From Palsa-504 sp963744005 (GTDB taxonomy: Bacteria; Actinomycetota; Actinomycetes; Streptosporangiales; Streptosporangiaceae), in NCBI GenBank assembly GCA_963744005.1, contig CAVURU010000002.1:1-64000 (forward strand): a DNA stretch of 64,000 bases, given 5' to 3'. The notes beneath the pieces were generated by a model, which saw nothing but the letters and a program-made list of their open reading frames with translations, was not told where the DNA came from and searched no databases. Shown piece by piece: positions 16,812-24,539 of this stretch. Position 1 is the first letter of the stretch; every line of letters begins with the position of its first letter. The position numbers and the translations under genes are program-made.

Positions 16812-17185
16812 ACCGCTCGGAGTTCTACCGGGCCGTGCCGTCCGGGCCGTTCTACAACTTCGACCAGGCCGGAGTGGACGCGTCGGAGCCGGTCATCGCC
16901 AACTGGTGGCGCCAGGGCATGACGGGCGGCGCGAAGGGCCAGTACGAGTGCGTCTCGGAGTTCATCCGCCAGGACTACAGCGAGGACCTGAGGAAGATCA
17001 GCGTGCCGGTGCTGGCCATGAACGGTGACGCGGACCAGATCGTGCCGCACGACACGTCCGGCCCGCGGGCGGTCGCGCTGGTGCAGAACGGCACGCTGAA
17101 GAGCTATCCCGGCTTCCCGCACGGGATGCCGACGACGCACGCCGACACGATCAACAACGACCTGCTGGCCTTCCTCCAGTCCTGA
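16812..17185 (+). pseudogene. Alpha/beta hydrolase (non-haem chloroperoxidase type), C-terminal half only
   Basis: About 124 residues match the C-terminal half of the chloroperoxidase/arylesterase group: SEFYRAVPSGPFYNF, EPVIANWWRQGMTGG, ISVPVLAMNGDADQIVP (catalytic Asp) and YPGFPHGMPTTHADTINNDLLAFL (catalytic His). The nucleophile Ser, oxyanion loop and first ~150 residues are absent. Similarity starts within about 10 bases of the TetR start codon, so a deletion removed the 5' half of this gene and the TetR promoter together. No start codon with a ribosome-binding site is present. Nonfunctional remnant. Confidence 0.8.
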
Positions 17186-17219
17186 CCGCCGGACCGCGGG
17201 GACGCGCGAGAATGTCGGC

Positions 17220-17597
17220 ATGGGCGGACTCGCGTGTCCCTGCGGCCTGGGTGAGGCCTACGAGGCGTGCTGCGGGCGGCTGCACGCGGGCGCGCCCGCG
17301 CCGACCGCCGAGGCGCTGATGCGCTCGCGGTACAGCGCGTTCGCCGTCGGGGACGCCGGCTACCTGCTGCGCACCTGGCATCCGTCCGCCCGGCCGCGCA
17401 CGCTCAGCCTGGACCCGGAGCTGCGGTGGACTCGCCTGGCCGTGCTGGAGACGCACGACGGCGGGCTGTTCGACGCCACTGGTACCGTGCAGTTCCGGGC
17501 GATCTACGTCCACGACGGGCAGCGCGGCGTCCTGGCCGAGACGAGCAGGTTCGTCCGGCAGGACGGGCAGTGGGTCTATCTCGGCCCGGCCGACTGA
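17220..17597 (+). CDS. YchJ-family protein with N-terminal SEC-C motif
   Basis: A 125-residue protein of the YchJ/UPF0225 family. It opens with a zinc-binding SEC-C-like motif (CPCGLGEAYEACCGRLHAG), then the family's TAEALMRSRYSAFAVGDAGYLLRTWHPS and an NTF2-like beta fold ending FVRQDGQWVYLGP. Function unknown. ATG 17220 is the only start that keeps the cysteine motif. It lies 34 bases after the hydrolase remnant and 41 before the GNAT gene on the same strand. Confidence 0.88.
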   Translation: MGGLACPCGLGEAYEACCGRLHAGAPAPTAEALMRSRYSAFAVGDAGYLLRTWHPSARPRTLSLDPELRWTRLAVLETHDGGLFDATGTVQFRAIYVHDGQRGVLAETSRFVRQDGQWVYLGPAD

Positions 17598-17638
17598 CCC
17601 GCCCGGTTGTCTGACCAGTAGAGACGGGGTGGTCCGGG

Positions 17639-18151
17639 ATGGGCGAGGAACGACAGCTGGCCGACGGGGCGGTCCTGCGGCGGGCGCGGCCCGGGGACGA
17701 GGCCGGGATCCTGGCCTGCATCCGCGCGCTCGCGGAGTACGAGCGGGAGCCCGACGTGGTGCAGAACACCGCAGACGACCTGCGGCAGGTCCTGTTCGGC
17801 GCGGCCCCGTCGGTCTTCGCGCACGTCATCGAGAAGGAGCAGCGGATCGTCGCGATCGCGGTGTGGTTCCTGAACTACTCGACCTGGACCGGCCGTCAGG
17901 GCGTCTACCTGGAGGACCTGTTCGTCCAGGAGGACCAGCGGCGGCACGGCTACGGCCGGGCGCTGCTGGCGGCGCTGGCCGGAATCTGCGCCGAGCGGGG
18001 GTACAGCCGGCTCGAGTGGGCGGTCCTGGACTGGAACGAGCCGTCCATCCGCTTCTACCGCGCCATCGGCGCCGTCGGCATGGATGAGTGGACCGTCCAG
18101 CGCCTGGCCGGCGACGCGCTGGCCAAGCTGGCCGCCGGCGGACGCCATTAG
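17639..18151 (+). CDS. GNAT N-acetyltransferase (diamine/thialysine type)
   Basis: A 170-residue acetyl-CoA-dependent acetyltransferase. VLRRARPGDEAGILACIRALAEYE opens the fold; VYLEDLFVQEDQRRHGYGRALLAALA is the acetyl-CoA loop (R/QxxGxG/A form). LEWAVLDWNEPSIRFYRAIGAVGMDEWT is characteristic of the SSAT-like branch that acetylates polyamines or lysine analogues. Its TAG overlaps the TAA of the convergent response regulator at 18148-18151. Confidence 0.85.
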   Translation: MGEERQLADGAVLRRARPGDEAGILACIRALAEYEREPDVVQNTADDLRQVLFGAAPSVFAHVIEKEQRIVAIAVWFLNYSTWTGRQGVYLEDLFVQEDQRRHGYGRALLAALAGICAERGYSRLEWAVLDWNEPSIRFYRAIGAVGMDEWTVQRLAGDALAKLAAGGRH

Positions 18152-18810
18152 CCGTCTCCCGGGACCCGGAGCCCGGACTCGTAGGCCAGGATCACCGCGT
18201 GCACCCGGTCGCGGAGACCCAGCTTGCCCAGCACCCGGCTGACGTGAACCTTCACCGTGCCCTCGGACAGGAACAGCGCGTCGGCGATCTCCTTGTTCGA
18301 CCGGCCCTGGGCAACGAGGGCGAACACCTCCTTCTCGCGGCTGGTGAGGGAGGCCAGGGAATCCTCCGGCGGCGCGGCCGCGGTGGCGATGAGCGGGACG
18401 AAGCGCTCGATCAGCCGCCTGGTGGTGCTGGGCGACAGCACCGAGTCCCCGGCGGCGACCGTGCGGATGGCGGCGATCAGGTCCGGGGCGGGGACGTCCT
18501 TGAGCAGGAACCCGCTGGCCCCGGCACGCAGCCCGGCGTGCACGTAGTCGTCGAGGTCGAACGTGGTCAGGATGAGGACGCGGGCGCCGGGCAGCTCGGC
18601 GGTGATCTGGCCGGTCGCGGTGATCCCGTCGGTGCCGGGCATGCGCACGTCCATCAGGATCACGTCCGGGCGCAGCGTCCGGGCCATGGTGACGGCGGCC
18701 GCCCCGTCAGCCGCCTCGCCCACGACCTCGATGTCCGGCCTCGCGTCGAGGATCATGGTGAACCCGGTCCGGACCAGGGCCTGGTCATCGGCGATCAGGA
18801 CGCGGATCAT
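18148..18810 (-). CDS. NarL/LuxR-type response regulator
   Basis: A 220-residue DNA-binding response regulator. The receiver domain carries the acidic pocket (IADD) and phospho-acceptor Asp in VILMDVRMPGTDG (about 54), with Lys in LLKDVPAPD. The C-terminal LuxR HTH reads LTSREKEVFALVAQGRSNKEIADALFLSEGTVKVHVSRVLGKL. Its start overlaps the histidine kinase stop by 4 bases, so the pair is translationally coupled and probably cotranscribed with the ABC transporter upstream. Confidence 0.94.
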   Translation of the reverse strand: MIRVLIADDQALVRTGFTMILDARPDIEVVGEAADGAAAVTMARTLRPDVILMDVRMPGTDGITATGQITAELPGARVLILTTFDLDDYVHAGLRAGASGFLLKDVPAPDLIAAIRTVAAGDSVLSPSTTRRLIERFVPLIATAAAPPEDSLASLTSREKEVFALVAQGRSNKEIADALFLSEGTVKVHVSRVLGKLGLRDRVHAVILAYESGLRVPGDG

Positions 18811-20054
18811 GGCGCCTCGGTCACGGGCAGGCGCGCGGCGACGACCCAGCCGTGCGGAGCGTGAGGGCCGCTGGTCACCTCACCGCCGAAGGCCCGGACG
18901 CGCTCGCGCATGCCCGCCAGCCCGTGCCCGGACGGCGGCAGCGGCAGGGTCCCGGTCCCCGGCCCGTCGTCCTCGGCCACGATGGTGACCTGCGACGGCT
19001 CGTACCGGACGCGCACGGTGGCGCGGGCGTCGCGTCCGGCGTGCTTCATGGTGTTGGTGAGCGCTTCCTGGATGACCCGGTAGACGCAGAGCTGCACCGC
19101 GGAGCTGGCGGCCGAGGCATCGCCGGCCGTCTCGTAGCGCACCGGCAAGCCGGTGCCGCGCACGCGCTCAATGAGCTGGTCGACAGAGACGCCAGCGGGG
19201 GCCAGCCCGGCGGGGGCCAGCCCGGCCAGGACCAGCCCGGCCGGGGCCAGGGCGGCGGGAGCGCCGTCCTCGCGGAGCACACCGAGCAGCTCTCGGGTGT
19301 CCCGCAGGGCCAGCCGGCCGGTGCTGGCCACCTCGGCCATGGCCGCCTCGGCGCGCTCGGGAGCCCGGCGCACCTGGGCCGCCGCCCCGTCGGAGAGCGT
19401 CACGATCGCGGTGAGGTGGTGCGCGACGATGTCGTGCATCTCGCGCGCGATGCGGGCCCGCTCGGCGGCGGCGGCGAGGCGGCCCTGCTGGTCCCGCTCG
19501 AACTCCAGGCGGCGGGCCCGTTCGCGGAGCTCGGCGACCAGGGCGTGCCGGGCGGCCGAGTAAAGGCCGAGCCCCAGCGCGGCCAAGATGAAGGCGATCA
19601 GCCCCGCCGCCGATTCCACCCAGCCGCCCGGCAGCACGTGCCGCGAGGCGACCACGGCCGCGGCGGCCAGCAGCGCCGCGGCGGTCAGCGCGGCCCGGCG
19701 GGACCGCACCGCGGCGATCGTGTACAGCGCGACCAGCAGGGCCGGTGACCAGACGAGCTGCATGGCCCACCAGCCGCTGGCGGCCGCGACGGCGTAGCAC
19801 CAGGCGAACACGGCCACCGGCCAGGTGCGGCGCACGGCCAGCGGGGCGATCAGGGCCACGGTGAGCAGGAACCCGGCCCAGGCCGGCAGCGGCGAGATCG
19901 ACTTACCCGCGAAGACGAACAGGGAGGAGAAGCCGAAGGCCGCGACCATGACGCCGGTGTCGATGGCCCACTGATGCCGCGACCAGCGGTCGGCGTGCGC
20001 ACCCCGACCGCTGGCGGACATCGCCTGCCCGATGCGCTCCATGGCTCCGATCAT
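18807..20054 (-). CDS. Sensor histidine kinase, NarL-partner (HisKA_3) type
   Basis: A 415-residue membrane kinase. The N-terminal half holds four to six hydrophobic helices. HisKA_3 follows with phospho-His in RIAREMHDIVAHHLTAIVTL, then a HATPase domain with SGHGLAGMRERVRAFGGEV. Between them lies an imperfect five-residue repeat (LAPAG-like, about 270-290; bases 19190-19260), a lineage-specific linker expansion. A start at ATG 20054 is used; a second ATG lies 12 bases on. It follows the ABC permease by about 50 bases and overlaps its regulator. It probably controls the ABC transporter. Confidence 0.92.
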   Translation of the reverse strand: MIGAMERIGQAMSASGRGAHADRWSRHQWAIDTGVMVAAFGFSSLFVFAGKSISPLPAWAGFLLTVALIAPLAVRRTWPVAVFAWCYAVAAASGWWAMQLVWSPALLVALYTIAAVRSRRAALTAAALLAAAAVVASRHVLPGGWVESAAGLIAFILAALGLGLYSAARHALVAELRERARRLEFERDQQGRLAAAAERARIAREMHDIVAHHLTAIVTLSDGAAAQVRRAPERAEAAMAEVASTGRLALRDTRELLGVLREDGAPAALAPAGLVLAGLAPAGLAPAGVSVDQLIERVRGTGLPVRYETAGDASAASSAVQLCVYRVIQEALTNTMKHAGRDARATVRVRYEPSQVTIVAEDDGPGTGTLPLPPSGHGLAGMRERVRAFGGEVTSGPHAPHGWVVAARLPVTEAP

Positions 20055-20106
20055 CGCAAAGCCCCGGAGTGTCCGACAATGTCCGTCACGGCGTCGCCCG
20101 GCACGG

Positions 20107-20910
20107 TCAGGCGTCGCCGCGGCGCAGCCGCCACGCCGCGGCGGCGATCAGCACGGCCGCGTACCCGCAGAGCAGGATGAAGCCGTGCGCGGGGGTCATC
20201 GAGATCGGGGACAGCGACGAGTTCCACACCGCGCCGCTGGCGTTGGACGGCAGGAACCGGCTGGCGTCAGCGATCCCCTGCGGCATCTCCGCGGCCAGGA
20301 TGGGCAGCACGAAGTAGAGCCCGACCGTGGCCGTGATACCCCCCGCCGTGTTCCGGATCAGGGTGCCGATGGCCATCGCGATCATCCCCATCAGCACGAT
20401 GCTCACCGCCGCGCCGAACACGACCCGGGCCACGCCCGGATCGGCCAGCCCGACCGCAGGCCGGCCGATGCGCCCGCCAGAACACCTGCCCCAGGGCGTA
20501 CGCGGCCAGCGACGACACCACGGTCACGGGCAGCAGCGCGGCGACGAACACGCCGAGCTTGGCCCACAGGACGGGCAGCCTCCGGGGACGGCGATCAGGG
20601 ACGACCGGATCATCCCGGTGCCGTACTCGCCGCAGATGAACAGGACCGCGAGCACCCCGACAGCCAGCTGGCTGATCACGCCGCCCAGCTGGCTGCGGGC
20701 GGCTACGTCGACGGCCCCGGTCGAGGCGGCGTGGTTGCCCGCAGCCTCGGCGGACGCGAGCACGCCCACGCCGACGGCGGCCAGGACCGTGACGCCGATG
20801 GACCACCAGGTGGACCGCAGCGAGCGGAACTTCGTCCACTCCGAGTGCATGACCCGGTTCAGGGTGACGGGGCCGGCGAGCGGGGAAATCACGGGAATCT
20901 GGGTGGTCAT
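20107..20910 (-). pseudogene. ABC-2 type permease with two compensating frameshifts
   Basis: The membrane partner of the ATPase at 20907-21827. The N-terminus (MHSEWTKFRSLRSTWWSIG) and helices up to GTGMIRSSLIAVPG are in one frame, RLPVLWAKLGVFVAALLPVTVVSSLAAYALGQVFW in a second, and IGRPAVGLADPGVARVVFGAAVSIVLMG to the end back in the first. The first break sits at a G4 run (20584-20587, one base short) and the second near 20473-20475 (one base extra). About 110 bases are thus out of frame, with a stop at 20524. ATG 20910 overlaps the ATPase stop as ATGA. Two nearby opposite indels look more like sequence error than decay. Confidence 0.75.
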
Positions 20911-21827
20911 CGGACTGCCTCCTGCGGTGCGCTTCTGAACTCGGTGCTGTCGTTGGTGGCCTGGATGAAGGCCTCTTCGAGCGAGCCCCGGGCGACCGAG
21001 AGCTCGAGCAGCGGGATGTTGGCCTGCCATGCGGCCCGGCCGATGTCATCGGTGGGCAGGCCCCGGACGTGCAGCGTGTCCGCGGAGTCCGCGGACACGG
21101 TGATCCCCGAGCCGGTCAGCAGGGTCCGCAGCCGGGCCGCCTCAGGGGTGCGGACGACCACGGCGTCGGAGACCGTCTGGTCCACGAATTCCTCCACCGT
21201 GCTGTCCGCGATGACCCGGCCCTGGCCGATGACGACCAGCCGGTCGGCCGTGTCCGCCATCTCGCCGAGGAGGTGGGAGGACACGAAGACCGTGCCGCCT
21301 TCGGCGGCCACGGAGCGCAGCAGGGTGCGCACCCAGCGCACGCCCTCCGGGTCCAGGCCGTTGACCGGCTCGTCCAGCATGATCGTGCGCGGCCGGCCCA
21401 GCAGGGCGACCGCGATACCCAGCCGCTGCCCCATGCCCAGGCTGAACCCGCCTACCCGGCGGCCGGCCACTGCGGCCAGCCCGACCTGCTCGATCACCTC
21501 ATCGACGCGCGCCTTACCCAGCCCCGCGGTCTGCGCCAGGGCGAGCAGGTGGTTGCGCGCCGACCGTCCCGGATGGACGGCCTTGGCCTCGAGCAGGACG
21601 CCCAGCTCGGCCAGCGGCGCGGGCGCGCCGCGATAGTCGCGGCCGTTCACCCGGACCTGTCCCGCCGTCGGCCGGTCCAGGCCGGCGATCATCCGCATCG
21701 TGGTCGACTTGCCTGCGCCGTTGGGTCCCAGGAAGCCGGTGACGGTGCCCGGCTGAACCTGGAAGCTCACCCCGTCGACCACGGTCCGGTCGCCGTAGCG
21801 CTTGGTGAGGTTCTCCACCTCGATCAT
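20907..21827 (-). CDS. ABC transporter ATP-binding protein
   Basis: A 306-residue ATPase of the multidrug/daunorubicin-type ABC-2 exporters. Walker A GPNGAGKST (about 40), ABC signature FSLGMGQRLGIAVALLG, Walker B TIMLDEPVNGLDPEG and switch His in VFVSSHLLGEMADTAD are all intact. The C-terminal about 90 residues form the DrrA-like extension. ATG 21827 has GAGGAGA upstream; longer in-frame reading above it is not conserved. It heads an operon ATPase, permease, histidine kinase, response regulator, typical of antibiotic or envelope-stress export modules. Confidence 0.93.
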   Translation of the reverse strand: MIEVENLTKRYGDRTVVDGVSFQVQPGTVTGFLGPNGAGKSTTMRMIAGLDRPTAGQVRVNGRDYRGAPAPLAELGVLLEAKAVHPGRSARNHLLALAQTAGLGKARVDEVIEQVGLAAVAGRRVGGFSLGMGQRLGIAVALLGRPRTIMLDEPVNGLDPEGVRWVRTLLRSVAAEGGTVFVSSHLLGEMADTADRLVVIGQGRVIADSTVEEFVDQTVSDAVVVRTPEAARLRTLLTGSGITVSADSADTLHVRGLPTDDIGRAAWQANIPLLELSVARGSLEEAFIQATNDSTEFRSAPQEAVR

Positions 21828-21972
21828 GTCTGCGCGTCTCCTCGGCTCGCTGGCGGGATCTGCGTGATCCCGTCTCGTTGAGTCTCGGCCGGGCGGGCCG
21901 GGCAGCGCGTCTGCCGAGCGGCCAGTACCTCGGCCGGGCACATACGCCGAAAGGCATAGTGCCCTCGGCTCG

Positions 21973-22111
21973 ATGGCCAACGAGGTGGCCGACCACGACG
22001 AGGAAGCGCGCGCCATCCTGGCTGGCCAACACGGCCCATGACACCCGGCCGATGGAGATCTCGATCGACCTGGCCCTGGAGCACCTCAGGTCGTATCTCG
22101 CCGAGCGGTAA
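21973..22111 (+). pseudogene. Short unrecognised reading frame with an internal frameshift
   Basis: From ATG 21973 the first codons read MANEVADHDEEARAILAG and stop at 22039-22041. A shift of frame near 22018-22024 allows continuation as TAHDTRPMEISIDLALEHLR and on to TAA at 22109-22111, giving about 45 residues. The amphipathic helical C-terminus looks protein-like, but I do not recognise it. It is the only content found in the 353-base gap between the ABC ATPase and vanR, other than the vanR promoter. It may be a remnant of a larger gene. Confidence 0.3.
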
Positions 22112-22145
22112 CCACGGCCCGTTCGGCCGATGCTGTTTTCGGTAC

Positions 22146-22164
22146 GCCGGCGATATGCACCGGC
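22146..22164. promoter_or_regulatory. Candidate VanR operator at the vanRS promoter
   Basis: GCCGGCGATATGCACCGGC has GCCGG/CCGGC arms around GATATGC. Almost the same string, with one extra G, occurs at 26609-26628 in the vanH promoter. Here it ends 3 bases before the -10-like TAGCAT, so it overlaps the -35 region, the usual place for an OmpR-type activator. Binding by VanR is inferred. Confidence 0.6.
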
Positions 22165-22167
22165 TCG

Positions 22168-22180
22168 TAGCATCGAGGGC
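22168..22180 (+). promoter_or_regulatory. Leaderless -10 element of vanR
   Basis: TAGCAT (22168-22173) fits TANNNT and is followed by 7 bases and the vanR ATG (22181). A GAGGG lies only 3 bases from the ATG, too near to be a normal ribosome-binding site, so a leaderless message is likely. Confidence 0.5.
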
Positions 22181-22876
22181 ATGCGCGTGCTGGTCGTCGA
22201 GGATGAGCCCTACATGGCCGAGGCCATCGGTGCCGGGCTGCGGCTAGCCGCGATCGCGGCCGACATCGCCGGCGACGGCCACGCCGCCCTCGAGCTGCTG
22301 AGCGTCAACGCCTATGACATCGCCGTGCTCGACCGCGACATCCCGGGGCCGTCCGGGGACCAGATCGCCGAGACCATCGTCGCCTCGGGCAGCGGGATGC
22401 CGATCCTGATGCTCACCGCGGCCGACCGGATCGACGACAAGGCCTCCGGGTTCGGCCTGGGCGCCGATGACTACCTGACCAAGCCGTTCGAGCTCCGGGA
22501 GCTCGTGCTCAGGCTCCGGGCGCTGGATCGCAGGCGGGCGCACAGCAGGCCGCCCATCCGGGAGCTCGCGGGCCTGCGCCTGGATCCGTTCCGCCGCGAG
22601 GTCTACCGGGACGGCCGCTACGTGGCGCTGACCCGCAAGCAGTTCGCGGTCCTCGAGGTGCTCGTGGCGGCCGACGGCGGCGTGGTCAGCGCCGAGGAGC
22701 TGCTGGAGCGGGCCTGGGATGAGAACGCGGACCCGTTCACCAATGCCGTGCGCATCACCGTCTCGGCGCTGCGCAAGCGCCTCGGCGAACCCTGGGTCAT
22801 CGCCACCGTGGCCGGCGTCGGCTACCGCATCGACGCCGGGCCGGACATGGCCAGCGAGAGAGGCGACCGTGGCTAG
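22181..22876 (+). CDS. vanR: VanR-type response regulator (OmpR family)
   Basis: A 231-residue transcription activator. The receiver phospho-acceptor is Asp51 in AVLDRDIPGPSGDQI, with ASGFGLGADDYLTKPF at its end. The OmpR winged helix carries VALTRKQFAVLEVLVAADGG and DPFTNAVRITVSALRKRLG. The sequence is very close to what I recall of the Streptomyces vancomycin-resistance VanR. The ATG 18 codons into the open frame is chosen because homology starts there and a leaderless promoter precedes it. It overlaps vanS by 8 bases. It likely activates vanHAX in response to glycopeptides. Confidence 0.92.
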   Translation: MRVLVVEDEPYMAEAIGAGLRLAAIAADIAGDGHAALELLSVNAYDIAVLDRDIPGPSGDQIAETIVASGSGMPILMLTAADRIDDKASGFGLGADDYLTKPFELRELVLRLRALDRRRAHSRPPIRELAGLRLDPFRREVYRDGRYVALTRKQFAVLEVLVAADGGVVSAEELLERAWDENADPFTNAVRITVSALRKRLGEPWVIATVAGVGYRIDAGPDMASERGDRG

Positions 22877-24293
22877 GGCGCCGGGCCTGAGCGTCCGCCT
22901 CAAGCTGGCCCTCAGCTACGCCGGGTTCCTGGTGCTGGCCGGAGTCCTGCTGCTGGCCGCGGCGTGGGTGTCCCTGTTCGAGCACTTTCCCGGCATCGTC
23001 TTCATCACGCACGGCCGGGTCGCCCTGATCCGCGATTTCGCGCCGACTGCGGCCCTAGCGCTGGCCTTCCTGCTGGTCTTCGGCCTGGCCGGAGGGTGGC
23101 TGCTGGCCGGGCGGATGCTGGCCCCGCTGAGCCGCATCACGCACGCGACGCGGCTGGCGGCCAAGGGGTCGCTGTCGCACCGGATCGAGCTGGAAGGCCC
23201 GAACGACGAGTTCCGCGAGCTCGCCGACGCCTTCGACGCCATGCTGGCCCGGCTCGAGGCGCGCATCGCCGAACAGCGCAGGTTCGCCGCCAACGCCTCC
23301 CATGAGCTGCGCACCCCGCTGGCCATCACGCAGGCCCTGCTCGACGTGGCCCGCAGTGACCCGAACCGGGACAGCGGCGCCCTCGACGAGCGGCTGCGCG
23401 CCGTCAACGCCCGGGCCATCAACCTCACCGAGGCCCTGCTCCTGCTCAGCCGCACCGATCAGGGGTCCTTCAGCCAGGAACAGGTCGACCTGTCACTCAT
23501 CGCGGAAGAAGCCGCCGAGACGCTCCTGCCGCTCGCGGAAAAGCGCGGCGTCACCATCGAGGCGTCCGGGGAGATCGCCCCGGCCGTCGGCTCGCGCGCG
23601 CTCCTGCTGCAGATGGTCACGAACCTCGTGCACAACGCGATCGTGCACAACTTCCCGGATCATGGCGCCGTACGCGTCACGACCAGCGCCGGGCCCGCGG
23701 GCGCGCTGCTCACGGTCGAGAACACCGGCGACCCGCTCGCCCCGCAGCTGGCCGCCACCCTCACCGAGCCGTTCCAGCGCGGCACCGAACGCGCGCACGG
23801 TGACCACGCCGGGGTCGGCCTCGGCCTGGCCATCGTCAAGAGCATCGCCCAGGCCCACGGCGGGACCCTTGCCCTCACGCCCCGCGCCGGCGGGGGCCTG
23901 TGCGTCACGGTGCAGCTTCCCGCCGCGCGGTTACCCGACCGGGAAGTCGAAGTAGGTGTCCGGGTACGGCTCGTGCGCCAGCGTGTAATGCCACCATTCG
24001 CACGCGTACGAGCGGAAGCCGCAGGCCGCCATGACCGAGCGAAGGCAGCGGCGGTTGGCCGACTCGGCCGGGGTGATGCCCGTGGCCGCGTGGTGCGAGA
24101 CGGGATCCATCAGGTCATGGCGGCCGCCCATGGGGGCGAGGTCGCCGGCGGCGAGGTGATAGAGCGTCAGATCGACCGTGCTGCCGCGGCTGTGACCCGA
24201 CTTGGCGGCCACGTAGCCCTGCTCGACAATCTCGGCCCGGCCGATATTCGGGTAGTGCCGCGGCTTGGTCCGGCCGTCCTCCGGCTGCCGTGA
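22869..24293 (+). CDS. vanS: VanS-type sensor histidine kinase, reading frame extends over antisense vanX
   Basis: Membrane kinase partner of VanR. Two hydrophobic segments (about 16-36 and 58-82), a HAMP linker, phospho-His145 in RRFAANASHELRTPLA, N-box NLVHNAIVHNFPDH and G-box DHAGVGLGLAIVKSIAQAHGG are visible. Family similarity ends near residue 356 (VTVQLPAAR, about 23930), the usual VanS length. No stop follows, and the frame continues about 118 codons, all antisense to vanX. The native stop has either been lost or hidden by a one-base indel; a stop exists in the next frame at 23953-23955. GTG 22869 with GAGAGG upstream is the start. Confidence 0.85.
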   Translation: MARAPGLSVRLKLALSYAGFLVLAGVLLLAAAWVSLFEHFPGIVFITHGRVALIRDFAPTAALALAFLLVFGLAGGWLLAGRMLAPLSRITHATRLAAKGSLSHRIELEGPNDEFRELADAFDAMLARLEARIAEQRRFAANASHELRTPLAITQALLDVARSDPNRDSGALDERLRAVNARAINLTEALLLLSRTDQGSFSQEQVDLSLIAEEAAETLLPLAEKRGVTIEASGEIAPAVGSRALLLQMVTNLVHNAIVHNFPDHGAVRVTTSAGPAGALLTVENTGDPLAPQLAATLTEPFQRGTERAHGDHAGVGLGLAIVKSIAQAHGGTLALTPRAGGGLCVTVQLPAARLPDREVEVGVRVRLVRQRVMPPFARVRAEAAGRHDRAKAAAVGRLGRGDARGRVVRDGIHQVMAAAHGGEVAGGEVIERQIDRAAAAVTRLGGHVALLDNLGPADIRVVPRLGPAVLRLP

Positions 24294-24539
24294 CCAGCGG
24301 ATGAAGCAATCCACCGCCCGCTGCGGCCGGTAACCGTCCCAGAGAAACAGGCCGAAGCCGAGCGAGGCGGCCTGCTCACGAGCCCGGCGCAGAGCGGCGC
24401 ACAGCGCCGTCGTGCCGACGATCCGGTTGGCCAGGTACCCGTCCACCGGCTGGCCGGTGAAGTTATCCCAGGTCGCGTACTTGGCGTCCCAGCGAATTCC
24501 GGGCAGGAGCTCGTCGACGAAGGCGAAGCCGTCCTTCAC
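23931..24539 (-). CDS. vanX: D-Ala-D-Ala dipeptidase VanX
   Basis: Zinc hydrolase that removes D-Ala-D-Ala so that only D-Ala-D-Lac enters peptidoglycan. In this 202-residue protein the zinc ligands His116, Asp123 and His184, base Glu181 and Arg71 fall at the same numbers as in enterococcal VanX (SGHSRGSTVDLTLYH, ACEWWHYTL, WDGYRPQR). GTG 24539 overlaps the ligase stop as GTGA. It is last in vanHAX. The vanS frame covers its 3' 363 bases on the other strand. Confidence 0.95.
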   Translation of the reverse strand: MKDGFAFVDELLPGIRWDAKYATWDNFTGQPVDGYLANRIVGTTALCAALRRAREQAASLGFGLFLWDGYRPQRAVDCFIRWSRQPEDGRTKPRHYPNIGRAEIVEQGYVAAKSGHSRGSTVDLTLYHLAAGDLAPMGGRHDLMDPVSHHAATGITPAESANRRCLRSVMAACGFRSYACEWWHYTLAHEPYPDTYFDFPVG

